DNA of 64,000 nt from JAXGPP01 sp040766885 (GTDB taxonomy: Bacteria > Planctomycetota > Planctomycetia > Pirellulales > Thermoguttaceae), in NCBI GenBank assembly GCA_040766885.1, contig JAXGPP010000010.1, positions 124,001-188,000 on the forward strand, written 5' to 3'. A model generated the notes under the pieces. The model saw only the letters and a program-made list of their open reading frames with translations, did not search any database and was not told the DNA's origin. Positions 8,549 to 17,704 of this stretch are shown in pieces (the first letter of the stretch is position 1; each line of letters begins with the position of its first letter). The position numbers were made by a program, and so were the translations under genes.

Positions 8549-9604
8549 ATGCGCGCTCTGACCGTCATTCCCCGGCAGCCAGACTCGATCGAACTGTCGG
8601 ATTTCGCCGAGCCCTCGTCCGACAAGGGGGCAGTGCTTGTCGAATCGCTGGCCAACGGGATTTGCGGTACTGACCGTGAGATCATCGCCGGACTCTATGG
8701 CGAGCCCCCGCCAGGTCACAAGCGGCTGATTCTCGGCCACGAGTCGCTGGGCCGTGTGCTCGAGGCCCCGCAAAGCTGCGGATTGTCGCCGGGTGACCTC
8801 GTCGTCGGCATCGTGCGGCGGCCCGATCCGGTGCCCTGCGCCAATTGCGATGTGGGCGAATGGGATATGTGCCGCAATGGGCAGTACACCGAATGTGGCA
8901 TCAAGGCCCGCGACGGCTTCTGTGCCGAGCGGTTCCGCATCGAGCCGGAATTCGCCGTGCGGCTCGACCCGCGATTGCACCGGGTGGGGATGCTCCTGGA
9001 GCCGGCCAGCGTGTTGGCCAAAGCGTGGGAGCACATCACGCGGATCGGCGAGCGGGCCCTATGGGGGCCGCGCCGGGTGCTCGTCACCGGGGCCGGACCG
9101 GTGGGCCTGCTGGCCGCGATGATGGGCGCCCAGCGGGGGCTCGAAATCCACGTCCTCGATCGCGTGACCGACGGCCCCAAGCCGAAGCTCGTCGCCGACC
9201 TCGGCGCGCACTACCACACCGGTTCGGTCGCCGAAGCATGCAGCGGTGCCGACATCGTCATCGAGTGCACCGGCGCCGACCGGCTGATCTTTGAGGCCAT
9301 GCAGAATACGGCCAAAGGAGGCGTGGTTTGCCTCACCGGAATCTCCTCCGGCGGCCGGACGCTTCACGTCGACATCGGCCGGCTCAATCGCGACATTGTG
9401 CTCGAAAACGACGTCATTTTCGGCTCGGTGAACGCCAACCGCCGGCACTACGACCAGGCAGCCGAAAGCCTGCTGCGGGCCAACCAAGGCTGGCTCGAAC
9501 GGCTCATCACCCGCCGCGTGCCGCTGGAGCGCTGGCCGGAGGCGCTGGAGCGTCAGCTCGGCGACGTGAAGACGGTGATCGATTTCACGATTACCCAACG
9601 TTAG
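8549..9604 (+). CDS. Zinc-dependent MDR dehydrogenase, glucose 1-dehydrogenase-like
   Basis: NAD(P)-dependent medium-chain dehydrogenase of 351 residues, probably oxidising a sugar. Catalytic zinc ligands fit Cys39 (NGICGTD) and the GHE motif at 63-65. A cysteine cluster at 97, 100, 108 and 116 is a structural-zinc lobe. The Rossmann fold begins at about residue 174 with VLVTGAGPVGLLAA. The C-terminal motif GSVNANRRHY is characteristic of the archaeal-type glucose dehydrogenase subfamily, where that Asn-Arg stretch binds substrate and cofactor. The ATG at 8549 gives a standard N-terminus. The last 14 bases overlap the 3' end of the opposite-strand pyruvyl-transferase-like gene, an antisense overlap at the stops. 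The substrate cannot be fixed from sequence alone. Confidence 0.85.
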   Translation: MRALTVIPRQPDSIELSDFAEPSSDKGAVLVESLANGICGTDREIIAGLYGEPPPGHKRLILGHESLGRVLEAPQSCGLSPGDLVVGIVRRPDPVPCANCDVGEWDMCRNGQYTECGIKARDGFCAERFRIEPEFAVRLDPRLHRVGMLLEPASVLAKAWEHITRIGERALWGPRRVLVTGAGPVGLLAAMMGAQRGLEIHVLDRVTDGPKPKLVADLGAHYHTGSVAEACSGADIVIECTGADRLIFEAMQNTAKGGVVCLTGISSGGRTLHVDIGRLNRDIVLENDVIFGSVNANRRHYDQAAESLLRANQGWLERLITRRVPLERWPEALERQLGDVKTVIDFTITQR

Positions 9605-10841
9605 ACAGTTGCTCATGCAGAATCTCCATCGTCTCGGCCTGGCGGCGGCGGACGAACTGTTGTGCTTCACGGGCACGGCGGCGGGCCGCTTCGGGGTCGC
9701 GGGCCATTGCCAGCACCGCGGCGGGCACGCGGCCGCGATCCTCCTCTTCATCCATGTCGAAGAGCCAGTCGCCCAAACCGATGTCCTTCCACATGACGCC
9801 CTTGCTCGTCTGTTCCGCCCAGCGGCAGACAACAGCCGGCACGCCGTGCCCCACGCACATGATGGGCGAGTGCATTTCGTTGCCAAAGAGCCCCGCCGAG
9901 CGGATGTACGTGCTCACCGCTTCATCGGTGAGCCAGTAGTCTTCGCGCCACACGACCGCGGCCTTGACATCATCCGGCAACGGGTCGACAAGCATCTCCT
10001 TGCCCACGGCCATTTGGCTCTGGTCCTCGGGGCAGACGAGCACCTTCATGCCTGTCTGGCGGACGACCGCCGTGATCGCCTCGCGGAGTGGAGCGTGGTC
10101 CGGTTCCTTCTTCGCTTCGTTGATCAAGTGTTTCTTCTCGTCCTCGGCGTTCATCGCACGCCCGTGGATCTTCCAGTAAGGCGTGTGGCGCAGCCGCCCG
10201 ATGCAGCAGAGGAAGCGGCCTTCCTCCAGGCCGTGTTTCTTGAGAAACGCGACGGCCGCATCGTCATTGCGCAGATCAACGCCAAAGGCCCCGTCGGGGC
10301 CGAACTCCATGATCGGGCTCTTAGCTCCACAGATGCGAGCCAGCGCCAGCGAGACCGAGTCGCGGAAGAAACAGAATCGGGCTCCGCTGATGAGGTCAAT
10401 CGTCTGGGGCTCGACCACCGGCAGCGTGATCCCGTAAATGCCGTAGGGCTTGCCCGTCTCAGCTCGCCACCGCGCGACATCCTTGGCCGCCACCAGCGAT
10501 GGCCCGGAACCATGCAGCAGAAAATCGCTTTCGGCCATCGCCGTCTTCACGGCCTCGGCGCCCTGGACGATCCGCAGCTTCGGAAAACGCCGGCGCAGCA
10601 GGACATCAACGCCGTTGTCCACTTTCGACGGCCAGAGACGAACCTCGGCGTCGGGCAGGTGCTTTTCGAGGACGGCAAGCACACCGGGCGTGTGGGCAAT
10701 ATCGCCGATATTGACCGTTTGCCACGATGATCGGAGCAGGATTCGCGGCTTCCGCTTCTCGGCCCCGCTCGCCGCCAGCGAACCGAGGGCCGATCCACAA
10801 GCCGCCCACGCCAGAAATCGCCTTCGATCAATCCGCATCAT
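9591..10841 (-). CDS. Tat-exported polysaccharide pyruvyl transferase family protein
   Basis: A 416-residue protein with a twin-arginine signal at the start (RRRFLAWAACGSALGSL), so it is probably exported folded. The mature part fits the polysaccharide pyruvyl transferase family (PF04230): an N-terminal strand with NIGDIAHTPGVLAVLEKHLP at about 45-65, LLHGSGPSLVA at about 110, and a GT-B-like C-terminal half with SPIMCVGHGVPAVV. Members usually add pyruvate ketals to surface glycans; an exported version is unusual, and the true reaction may differ. The start codon overlaps the stop of the upstream hydrolase gene by four bases (ATGA), so the two are translationally coupled. A second ATG three bases later (10838) is an equal start candidate. 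Confidence 0.75.
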   Translation of the reverse strand: MMRIDRRRFLAWAACGSALGSLAASGAEKRKPRILLRSSWQTVNIGDIAHTPGVLAVLEKHLPDAEVRLWPSKVDNGVDVLLRRRFPKLRIVQGAEAVKTAMAESDFLLHGSGPSLVAAKDVARWRAETGKPYGIYGITLPVVEPQTIDLISGARFCFFRDSVSLALARICGAKSPIMEFGPDGAFGVDLRNDDAAVAFLKKHGLEEGRFLCCIGRLRHTPYWKIHGRAMNAEDEKKHLINEAKKEPDHAPLREAITAVVRQTGMKVLVCPEDQSQMAVGKEMLVDPLPDDVKAAVVWREDYWLTDEAVSTYIRSAGLFGNEMHSPIMCVGHGVPAVVCRWAEQTSKGVMWKDIGLGDWLFDMDEEEDRGRVPAAVLAMARDPEAARRRAREAQQFVRRRQAETMEILHEQLSNVG

Positions 10842-12004
10842 TTCTTCTCCTGAGTTGCGCGCAACTCGATAAGTTCGCGAATGTCTCCCAGTACCGCGTC
10901 GGGCCGGGAAAAAAGCAGGTAGTGGTCCTCATCTTCGTACAGCCTGATCCGCACGTCGTGCCTAAGATGTTTGAGTGTGCCTGCCGTTCCCTCCACGAAG
11001 GTCCGCGGAATCCGCTTGTCGCACCCGCCATGAATGAACAGGACCCGACGGTCCGCCTTGCGCGTGGAGAAGGCCGAAGAGGAGAAGAACTCATCCTCTG
11101 TGACCGGTGAAAGATAGATCAGGCCACGATAGAGCTTCGGCTCTTTGACGGCGGCCCGGGTGACACCCATTGCACCGTTGGAGTAGCCCATAAGGAAAAT
11201 CTGCCGCCGATCGATGGGCAGCGTTGCCATCGCTTCGCGTGTCACCGCAACCGTAAGCCGGGCCCCGTCGGGCCGGTCCCAGTTGCCGAAGCCGAAGGTC
11301 GGCGCGATCACCACGCAACCATGGTCCCGCGCCAGTTCCGCCAGCACCCACAGGCAGGCTTTCATGTTGCCTCCCATCCCGTGCAGGAAAATGAGGCAGG
11401 GAAAGGGTTCCGCTTGCGTCTTCTCCGGCAAGACCACGTAATAGTGGCCGGTGCGGAAATCGAAGTGGAACAACTCTCGATAGGCGCTTCCCATCGTCGA
11501 ACCCAGCGCGCGGAACTCCTGATCGCGGTCCATCTCCGCATAGAGAGGCAGCACGAGCGACCGCAGCCGCGCCGCCTCGGCCATATCGGGATCGCTCAAC
11601 GGCAGCAGGTGCATGCCCACTTTGAGCTGATCGACTTCCGGGATGACATTGCCCGGCGAGTACCGCACGAATCCTGTCCTCTGCTCCAAGAAACAGTTCC
11701 GCGCCGATGCATCCGCGCGGCCGCCGTCCGGCGCAAGCCGCATGGGCACCATGTAGAGGAGCAATCCAGCCAGAATCGCCACCGCCATCACTCGGCTGCG
11801 CACGCGGCGAAACCAAGGGTAGTGCCAGTACCCCGCCGCGAAGAAGGCTGCACCGGTCAGGGTGGCTGCGCTCAGTCCCACGGCGCGCCCCCGCCAGGTC
11901 GCCGAGAAGATCACCAGCAGCATCCCACCGCCCCACACGCTGACGATCGGCACACCGGCCGCAATCCGCAGCACGCTCAGCAGCAGTCGTTTCCAGCGCG
12001 CCAT
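10838..12004 (-). CDS. Membrane-anchored alpha/beta hydrolase (PHB-depolymerase/dienelactone-hydrolase type)
   Basis: Three hydrophobic helices fill the first 95 residues, then an extracytoplasmic alpha/beta hydrolase domain. The family signature is good: FLHGMGG oxyanion loop, nucleophile elbow GYSNG with the catalytic serine, GGCDKRIP with the acid, and DEDHYLLF with the histidine. This arrangement is closest to secreted esterases of the PHB-depolymerase or LpqC type. I chose ATG 12004 (MARWKRLL) because it gives a positive-inside membrane start; ATG 12037 and the longer frame to 12121 are possible but have no better ribosome site. Its stop overlaps the start of the pyruvyl-transferase-like gene, so the two probably work on the same surface polymer (inference). 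Substrate unknown. Confidence 0.7.
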   Translation of the reverse strand: MARWKRLLLSVLRIAAGVPIVSVWGGGMLLVIFSATWRGRAVGLSAATLTGAAFFAAGYWHYPWFRRVRSRVMAVAILAGLLLYMVPMRLAPDGGRADASARNCFLEQRTGFVRYSPGNVIPEVDQLKVGMHLLPLSDPDMAEAARLRSLVLPLYAEMDRDQEFRALGSTMGSAYRELFHFDFRTGHYYVVLPEKTQAEPFPCLIFLHGMGGNMKACLWVLAELARDHGCVVIAPTFGFGNWDRPDGARLTVAVTREAMATLPIDRRQIFLMGYSNGAMGVTRAAVKEPKLYRGLIYLSPVTEDEFFSSSAFSTRKADRRVLFIHGGCDKRIPRTFVEGTAGTLKHLRHDVRIRLYEDEDHYLLFSRPDAVLGDIRELIELRATQEKK

Positions 12005-12270
12005 TGCCTGGTTTCCACCGATCGGTTGGTCAGTCATGACATGCACAGTCCGAAATGCAGTCGGGCGCAACCCGGGGGTAATTGCCCAGCGAACGCCCGT
12101 CATGCTAGTCACGCGACACATTATGGCCGATGAATGGCCTAAATGGCGAGCCCCTTTTTCCTAAGTGGATAATGGCTGGGCAGTTATGGCGACGCGGTTG
12201 AGCGGGGAGCGGTGCCGGGTTAAGATCATGGCGAGGAGTTTCCGCTCTTGAGTACCCGCCAAGGAGTCCG

Positions 12271-13575
12271 ATGATGTTGAATCCCGCAGACACCCACACT
12301 TCACGCCGCGATTTCCTCAAAGCCTCGGCACTAGCCGCTTCCAGCGCTTTGGCCGGCAGCGTGCTCAGCCGCTCGGTGCATGCCGCCGGGAGCGACGTAC
12401 TCAAGATCGGATTGATCGGCTGCGGCGGACGCGGATCGGGGGCGGCGGTCAACGCCATGAACGCCGACGCGAATGTGAAGCTCATTGCCATGGCCGACGT
12501 GTTCGACGACCGGCTCCAGGCGGCCCGCGAGCAGATCCAGAAGGCCAAGCCGGATCAGACGGCCGTCGACGACGAGCACTGTTTCGTGGGGTTTGATGGA
12601 TACAAGCAGGTGATCGAGAGCGGCGTTGACGTGGTGCTGATCGCCTGCGCGTCGAAATTCCATCCGGCGTACCTCAAGGCGGCAGTCGATGCCGGCAAGC
12701 ACGTGTTCGTGGAGAAACCGCATGCCGTCGAACCGGTGGGGCTGAAGGTGGTCGCCGAGGCCTGTGAGACGGCAAAGAAGAAGAATCTCTCGGTCGTCTC
12801 GGGCCTCTGCTGGCGCTACCACACCGGGGTGCAGGAGACGATGAAGCGGGTTCACGACGGTGCGATCGGCGACATCGTGGCGATCCAGGAAACCTACATG
12901 CGGAGCCCGTACCGGCTGATCGCCCGTGAGGCCGGCTGGAGCGAGATCGAGTACCAGTATCGCAACTGGTATCACTTCAAGTGGCTCTCCGGCGACGATA
13001 TCGCCCAGTCGCTCATCCACAGCATGGACAAGGGGGCCTGGCTGATGCACGAGGAACCGCCCGTCAAGGCGTACGCCGTCGGCGGCCGAGCGGCCACCTT
13101 CGACCCGATCCACGGCGACGTCGTCGACCATACCGCGACCGTCTACGAATATGCCAACGGCGTGCGGATGTACGCCATCGGGCGGGCCCAGGACGGCTGC
13201 TACAACGAAGTCTCCGACATTCTGATGGGCACCAAGGGACGTTGCGACCTGCAGAAGCACGTCATCGAAGGGGAGAACTCCTGGCGCTACGAGGGCCCCA
13301 AGTGCAACATGTACGACGAGGAGCACAAGGTCCTGTTCAGCGCCATCCGCAGCGGCCAACCGGTCAACAACTCCGTTTACATGATCGGCAGCACGATGCT
13401 GGGGATTCTCGGGCAGATGGCGGTCTACACGGGCCGTCAGATCACCTGGCAAGAGGCGATCGAGAGCCCGCACCGTTTTGGCCCCGAACAATGCGATTTC
13501 AACACCGAACCCCCGGTGAAGCCGGGGGCCGATGGCCTCTACCCGGTGCCGGTGCCGGGCTTGTTCACACTGTAG
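12271..13575 (+). CDS. Gfo/Idh/MocA family oxidoreductase, Tat-exported
   Basis: NAD(P)-dependent sugar or inositol oxidoreductase-like protein, 434 residues. A Tat signal (SRRDFLKASALAASSAL) occupies residues 11-30 and ends near VHA-AG. The Rossmann domain starts at about residue 44 with IGLIGCGGRGSGAA, and the family motif EKPHAVEP is near residue 150, with the lysine expected in catalysis. The C-terminal beta-sheet domain is complete. AAGGAG at 12261-12266 is 4 bases from ATG 12271 and 7 from ATG 12274, so either methionine may start the protein. It has no operon partner; a large hairpin (13603-13655) follows the stop. This exported subfamily is greatly expanded in planctomycetes; the substrate is unknown. 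Confidence 0.9.
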   Translation: MMLNPADTHTSRRDFLKASALAASSALAGSVLSRSVHAAGSDVLKIGLIGCGGRGSGAAVNAMNADANVKLIAMADVFDDRLQAAREQIQKAKPDQTAVDDEHCFVGFDGYKQVIESGVDVVLIACASKFHPAYLKAAVDAGKHVFVEKPHAVEPVGLKVVAEACETAKKKNLSVVSGLCWRYHTGVQETMKRVHDGAIGDIVAIQETYMRSPYRLIAREAGWSEIEYQYRNWYHFKWLSGDDIAQSLIHSMDKGAWLMHEEPPVKAYAVGGRAATFDPIHGDVVDHTATVYEYANGVRMYAIGRAQDGCYNEVSDILMGTKGRCDLQKHVIEGENSWRYEGPKCNMYDEEHKVLFSAIRSGQPVNNSVYMIGSTMLGILGQMAVYTGRQITWQEAIESPHRFGPEQCDFNTEPPVKPGADGLYPVPVPGLFTL

Positions 13576-13602
13576 GCCACCAGGCCGTATGGCGGGGAAG
13601 TG

Positions 13603-13655
13603 CCAATGACCAGGCTCCAGCGACCATTGACGGTCATGGGAACCCTGGTCATTGG
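13603..13655. terminator. Large dyad between convergent Gfo/Idh/MocA and csrA genes
   Basis: CCAATGACCAGG (13603-13614) is perfectly complementary to CCTGGTCATTGG (13644-13655), with an inner CCATTGACGGTCATGG dyad. It sits between the stop at 13575 on the plus strand and the csrA stop at 13661 on the minus strand, the right place for a shared bidirectional terminator. Confidence 0.6.
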
Positions 13656-13660
13656 TGCTT

Positions 13661-13850
13661 TCAGCTTACTCGCGGCTGCGGGTTACGGATATTCCGCACC
13701 GCGCCGTGCCGCAGTTCCTCGCGGATGACCGCAACCTCGCCGCGGCTCGACGCCGATGCGGACGCGGCCGTTCCTTCATCGACACGACGGTGATCACCAC
13801 CGAATCGCCGATGTGGAGCTTCTCACCCAGCCTCTGGGTTGAACGAGCAT
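13661..13850 (-). pseudogene. csrA: csrA (carbon storage regulator), frameshifted
   Basis: Reading the minus strand from ATG 13850 recovers CsrA in pieces: MLV, then after one missing base LTQRLGEKLHIGDSVVITVV-SMKE, then after one extra base GRVRIGVE, then after a third shift EVAVIREELRHGAVRNIRN to the stop at 13661-13663. CsrA is a small RNA-binding dimer that represses or stabilises mRNAs. The GEKLHIGD, RVRIGVEAP and REVAVIREE blocks are unmistakable. Total span is 190 bases, the right size for a protein of about 63 residues. At least three indels in so short a gene mean either real decay or local consensus error; the next-but-one gene (14494) is broken in the same way. No intact frame covers it. 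Confidence 0.8.
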
Positions 13851-14018
13851 CGTGCTATCCCTCTCCCCTGGGAAGCTGCTCCAGGCGATGGCCGCCGCCC
13901 GGTTCCGCGAGGCCTGGCAACAGGCCCAATGAGGCGCCGCCGCTTCCCGGCAGCGGCCAGGCCGACTTCTCGGGACTTCTACATATCGTGAAGTGACGAC
14001 ATATCGGCGGCGAAAAAA

Positions 14019-14336
14019 TCAGTCTTCGGGCGCGCCGAACCGGGTCACCACACAGGTCATGATACTGGCCAGACTGGGTTCGGCGACCTGGTAATAGATC
14101 CGCCGTCCGTTCTGGCGTCGCGACAGAAAACCGCAATGCTGCATCAGGCGCAAGTGTTCTGAGGCCACGTGGCTGGCCACCTCGCAGGCTTCCGCCATCT
14201 CGCCCACCGTGTACTCCGCGTGGAGCATCATCTGCACCATGCGAAGCCGCACCGGGTGGGCCAGCGTCTTCAGGCACTCGGCCGCCACCTGCAGCCGCTC
14301 AAAACGCACCAATTCGAGCCCCCGTGTCTTTTGCAT
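14019..14336 (-). CDS. ArsR-family winged-helix transcriptional regulator
   Basis: A 105-residue DNA-binding repressor starting at ATG 14336 (MQKTRGLELVRFERL). It has the ArsR fold in order: a helix with LKTLAHPVRLRMVQMML (about 22-38), the recognition helix region EVASHVASEHLRLMQHCGFL (about 55-74) and the beta-wing RRQNGRRIYYQV. Cysteines at positions near 54 and 71 could take part in sensing, but the classic ELCVCDL metal motif is absent. Longer in-frame extension to 14591 crosses the divergent gene and is unlikely. It is divergent from the broken Gfo/Idh/MocA gene at 14494, which it might control; upstream of it on the same strand lies nothing else. Ligand unknown. Confidence 0.85.
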   Translation of the reverse strand: MQKTRGLELVRFERLQVAAECLKTLAHPVRLRMVQMMLHAEYTVGEMAEACEVASHVASEHLRLMQHCGFLSRRQNGRRIYYQVAEPSLASIMTCVVTRFGAPED

Positions 14337-14493
14337 GGAGCGGATTATAGGTCGAGATCTCACGACAGACACACCAGTTTTCGGAGACCTTCGTCGCACG
14401 ACCAGGACGCCGGCCGCGGCGGGTTGCATCCTGTCTCCGCACGGGAAGCTGGTGCTTCGATGTCGAAAGCCGTGCCGCCAGTCGAGGTGTAGT

Positions 14494-15576
14494 ATGCTCA
14501 ACTGTTTTCGCCGTCGCGAGTTCCTGTCGGCTGCCGCCAGGGGTCCTGGCCAACAGCCTGCGCCGGCATCAGCCCGCGAAGAGTGGATCACGGCGGCGGA
14601 TCAAGGTCGGACAGATCGGCGTGGGGCATGCGCCCACGCGGCCGGGAAGACGGCCGCCTTGAGGAACTGGCGGGTGATTTCGAGGTGGTGGGCATCGCCG
14701 AGCCCGACGCCGAGCCGCGCCTGGGAGTCTCGGCCGCCGTACCGCGATCTGCCGTGGATGAGCCAAGAACAGCTTCTGTCTGCGCCTGGCCTCGAGGCAG
14801 TGGCGGTCGAGACCGACGTCGGCGACCTGGTTCCCACCGCCGCGCGATGCATCGCCGCGGGGATGCACGTGCACCTCGACAAGCCGGCCGGCGAGTCGCT
14901 CAGCCAGTTCGAGCAACTGCTCTCAGCAGCGACAGCCCGCGGCCTGACGATCCAGATGGGTTACATGTTCCGCAACAACCCGGCGTTCCAACTCTGTTTT
15001 GAGGCGGTCCGCCAGCAGTGGCTTGGCCGGGTGTTCGAAGTGCACGGCGTGATGAGCAAGCAGGTGGCCCCCCAAGATCGCCGGCCCCTGGCGGCCTATC
15101 GGGGCGGAGGCATGTTCGAGCTGGGTGGTCACCTGATCGATGCGCTCGCGGCCGTACTGGGACGTTCGACAAACGTCACGCCGTTTGCCCGGCCAGGGCA
15201 AGGCCATGACGACGGTCTGCAGGACAATCAACTCGCGGTGTTCGAGTATCCCGGGGCGGTGGCGACGATTCGCGTTTCACTGCTCGAGGTGGCCGGCGCG
15301 GAGCGCAGGCAGTTCGTCGTCTGCGGCGACGAGGGAACGCTGGAGATCAAGCCGTTGGAACCACCTGCCGTCCGCCTCGCCCTGACACAACCACGCGGCC
15401 GTTTCCGCCGTGGCTCGCAGGCCGTGGAATTGCCGGCGATGCCAGGCCGCTACGACGATCAGCTTCTCGAGCTCGCCGCGATCATCCGCGGCGAGCGGGA
15501 GCACCCGTACAAGCCCGAGCACGACCTGGCCGTCGAAGAGATGTTGCTCCGCGCCAGCGGATTGCCGATCGCATAG
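14494..15576 (+). pseudogene. Gfo/Idh/MocA family oxidoreductase with clustered frameshifts
   Basis: ATG 14494 begins a Tat signal (FRRREFLSAAA). Homology then hops frames: VLANSLRRHQPAKSG and RIKVGQIGVGH (one extra base near 14540-14543, in a G4 run), HAAGKTAALRN (two extra bases near 14630-14634), LAGDFEVVGIAEPDAE (one missing base near 14668) and YRDLPWMSQEQLL (one extra base between about 14712 and 14740). The net shift is a multiple of three, and the rest to 15576 is intact, including HLDKPAGES, the family EKP-type motif with His-Leu-Asp before Lys, and the C-terminal domain. So the Rossmann half is scrambled while the substrate half is open. Decay and sequencing error cannot be separated here; if it is an error, this is a normal exported oxidoreductase of about 355 residues. 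Confidence 0.8.
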
Positions 15577-15630
15577 ACGTCGAGCAAGCATCGCGTTCAT
15601 TGCGTATGCCACGCGGCGGCGGCTTGGCGA

Positions 15631-17688
15631 TCACTCCAGAAACTCGGGAAGATAGCCGCTGTCGCCGCCAAGGGTTTGCTGCTGCCTGGCACGCCGTTGG
15701 CGTGCCTCGGTCTCGCGAAGCGCGACGTACGAGCCGCTGGCAAGCCGGTCTTCCTTCCCCTCGCCAGCTTCGACGACGATCGCCGAGTGCTCGAGCAGGT
15801 GCTTCGATTTCACGTTGATCGCAAAGCACCGGGTCTGGCACAGGCCGCAGCCCACGCACTTTTCCGGAAGGACCACTGGTGCCAGGAACCCGCTGTCTTC
15901 AATCGGATCTCCCGACTCGTCGAGCCGCGTTCCCACGCGGAGGAACTCGATCGCGCTATACCCGGCCGTGATGCATTCATCGACGCACAACCGGCACTCT
16001 TCCCGACCGGCAAAGGGGAGGCACGTCTGCGAGTTGACTACCGCCAGCCCCATCCGCGCGGCGCGCTTCTCCTCCAGGGCCAGGGCACGAATCGCCCCGG
16101 TAGGGCAGACCTGGCCGCAGTTAGCGCAACTCGGTTCGCAGCCCGACCAGTCGGCCACGACCTGCGGCGTCCATAACGACTCCCAGCCGCCGCTGAAGCT
16201 GACCGGCTGCAGTACGTTGTTGGGACAGGCCTGGAAGCACTCGCCGCAGCGGATGCACAGCTCAAGGAACTGCCGTTCGGGAACGCTTCCCGGCGGCCGG
16301 ACGAGCGGTCCATCCGATGCTCCCAGGGCTCGCGTGGCCCATGCGCCCGCCAGGCCGCCGGTCACGCCCGCGGCCACGCCGGCGGCGGTGGCCAGGAAGC
16401 CGCGACGGCCCAATGGCGTTTCGCCCGTGGGAGGATCGCCGACCGGTTTGAGGTCGATCTGATTCCAGCGGCCGACGAACTTGATCGAGTGCGGCGGGCA
16501 GACACCGGCGCACGTCTGGCAAAATGTGCAGTCGGTTCCCCGCGTGGTGAAGTTGGGCTTGATCGCATCGAACGGGCAGATTTCGATACACCGCCGGCAA
16601 TGGATGCAGCTCGACTCGACTTTCCGCTCGGTGGTGCGGAACAGATTGCCCAGCGAGAAGACAGCCCCCGTCGGGCAGACGTACTTGCACCAGAATCGCG
16701 GCCGCAGCAGGCCGAGGGCGAACACCGCGAAGAAAAGCCCGATCGAGACATAATGCCCGGCGGAGAGTTGTGGCACCTGGTGCCAGCCGCGCGCAAACCC
16801 CAATTCCAGAGGCGAAAGCACAAACGCCACGCCCCGAGTGACTACCGGTATCGCGGACACGAAACCCGATAGCAGCACGCCGAAGAGTGCTGCGACAAGC
16901 ACCGCTAGCAGCACGAAGTATTTTGTGTGCACCCACCAGCCTTCGCCCGATACCCGAAACCAGGTTACGCGGCGGCCGACGGTCCAGTCGAACAGATCGA
17001 TCAGTGTGCCGAGCGGGCACAGGTAACCGCAGAACCCGCGGGGAATCACCAGGCAGATCGCCAGAATCACGCCGGCGGCAGTAAGCGACCAGACCCAGGA
17101 CTTCGCTGCTACAGCGGTGGACAGGCTGACGAGTGGATCGAGGATCAGAAACAGTTCTGCCGCGACGCGTTCTTTGGCGTCGAGATCGCGGGCATAGTGC
17201 GACGGCCACGCCCGCGGATCGGTTTCCGAGAGCGTCCACGGGCCGAAGCTGGTCGACAGAATATCGATCTGTTCGGCAGCCAACGGCTCGACGGGAGACA
17301 GCGAGAGCTCGTTCGGCCCGGTTTTCTCGACGCGGAATCGCCCCAGTGAAGCGGCGGCGTCGGCGCCGGGATCGACTACGTGCACGACGATGCCTGGCGG
17401 GACCGGCTCACCCGGCTGCTCGCGCGTTGCCGCGACCCTTCCAGTGCTCGAATCGACCTCGATGGGCAACCAGTCGGGCCATGTCTTCGCCGGCTGAGCG
17501 GTGTACGGCCACGCGACGTAGGCGAACAGGTAGAAGAAAGCGGCAAGGCAAATTGCCTGCACGAGGCGACGTACGGGTGATGAAAGCCAGGTCGGTCCAA
17601 CTCGGCGCAGCACGCGACGAAGCGGTCCGGCGGGGGCCTTCGGTTTCCGAAAGGGAAGAAACCAGTGGAGATGCAATGGACGCGGCAC
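15631..17688 (-). CDS. NapH/NapG-type polyferredoxin fusion (membrane 4Fe-4S protein)
   Basis: A 685-residue membrane electron carrier. The N-terminal half is NapH/NosR-C-terminal-like: about five membrane helices, two CxxxCP motifs (GFCGYLCPLG and FWCKYVCPTG) and two 4Fe-4S motifs (CIHCRRCIEICPF and CTFCQTCAGVCPP). Then comes an internal twin-arginine-like segment (GRRGFLATAAGVAAG, about residue 430) and a NapG-like half with further cysteine clusters (CIRCGECFQACPN, CANCGQVCPTG, CRLCVDEC, CVGCGLCQTRC). In most bacteria NapH and NapG are separate proteins that pass quinol electrons outward. It is the last gene of an operon with apbE and an FMN-binding protein, sixteen bases after the latter. 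The terminal acceptor is not in the window; no nitrate or nitrous oxide reductase is present. Confidence 0.85.
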   Translation of the reverse strand: MPRPLHLHWFLPFRKPKAPAGPLRRVLRRVGPTWLSSPVRRLVQAICLAAFFYLFAYVAWPYTAQPAKTWPDWLPIEVDSSTGRVAATREQPGEPVPPGIVVHVVDPGADAAASLGRFRVEKTGPNELSLSPVEPLAAEQIDILSTSFGPWTLSETDPRAWPSHYARDLDAKERVAAELFLILDPLVSLSTAVAAKSWVWSLTAAGVILAICLVIPRGFCGYLCPLGTLIDLFDWTVGRRVTWFRVSGEGWWVHTKYFVLLAVLVAALFGVLLSGFVSAIPVVTRGVAFVLSPLELGFARGWHQVPQLSAGHYVSIGLFFAVFALGLLRPRFWCKYVCPTGAVFSLGNLFRTTERKVESSCIHCRRCIEICPFDAIKPNFTTRGTDCTFCQTCAGVCPPHSIKFVGRWNQIDLKPVGDPPTGETPLGRRGFLATAAGVAAGVTGGLAGAWATRALGASDGPLVRPPGSVPERQFLELCIRCGECFQACPNNVLQPVSFSGGWESLWTPQVVADWSGCEPSCANCGQVCPTGAIRALALEEKRAARMGLAVVNSQTCLPFAGREECRLCVDECITAGYSAIEFLRVGTRLDESGDPIEDSGFLAPVVLPEKCVGCGLCQTRCFAINVKSKHLLEHSAIVVEAGEGKEDRLASGSYVALRETEARQRRARQQQTLGGDSGYLPEFLE

Positions 17689-17704
17689 AATCTGCCCCAG
17701 AGGT

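Noticed and set aside
13855..14277. 140-residue minus-strand frame beside the ArsR gene
   Set aside because: It is a frame shadow of the ArsR gene with no recognisable content of its own.
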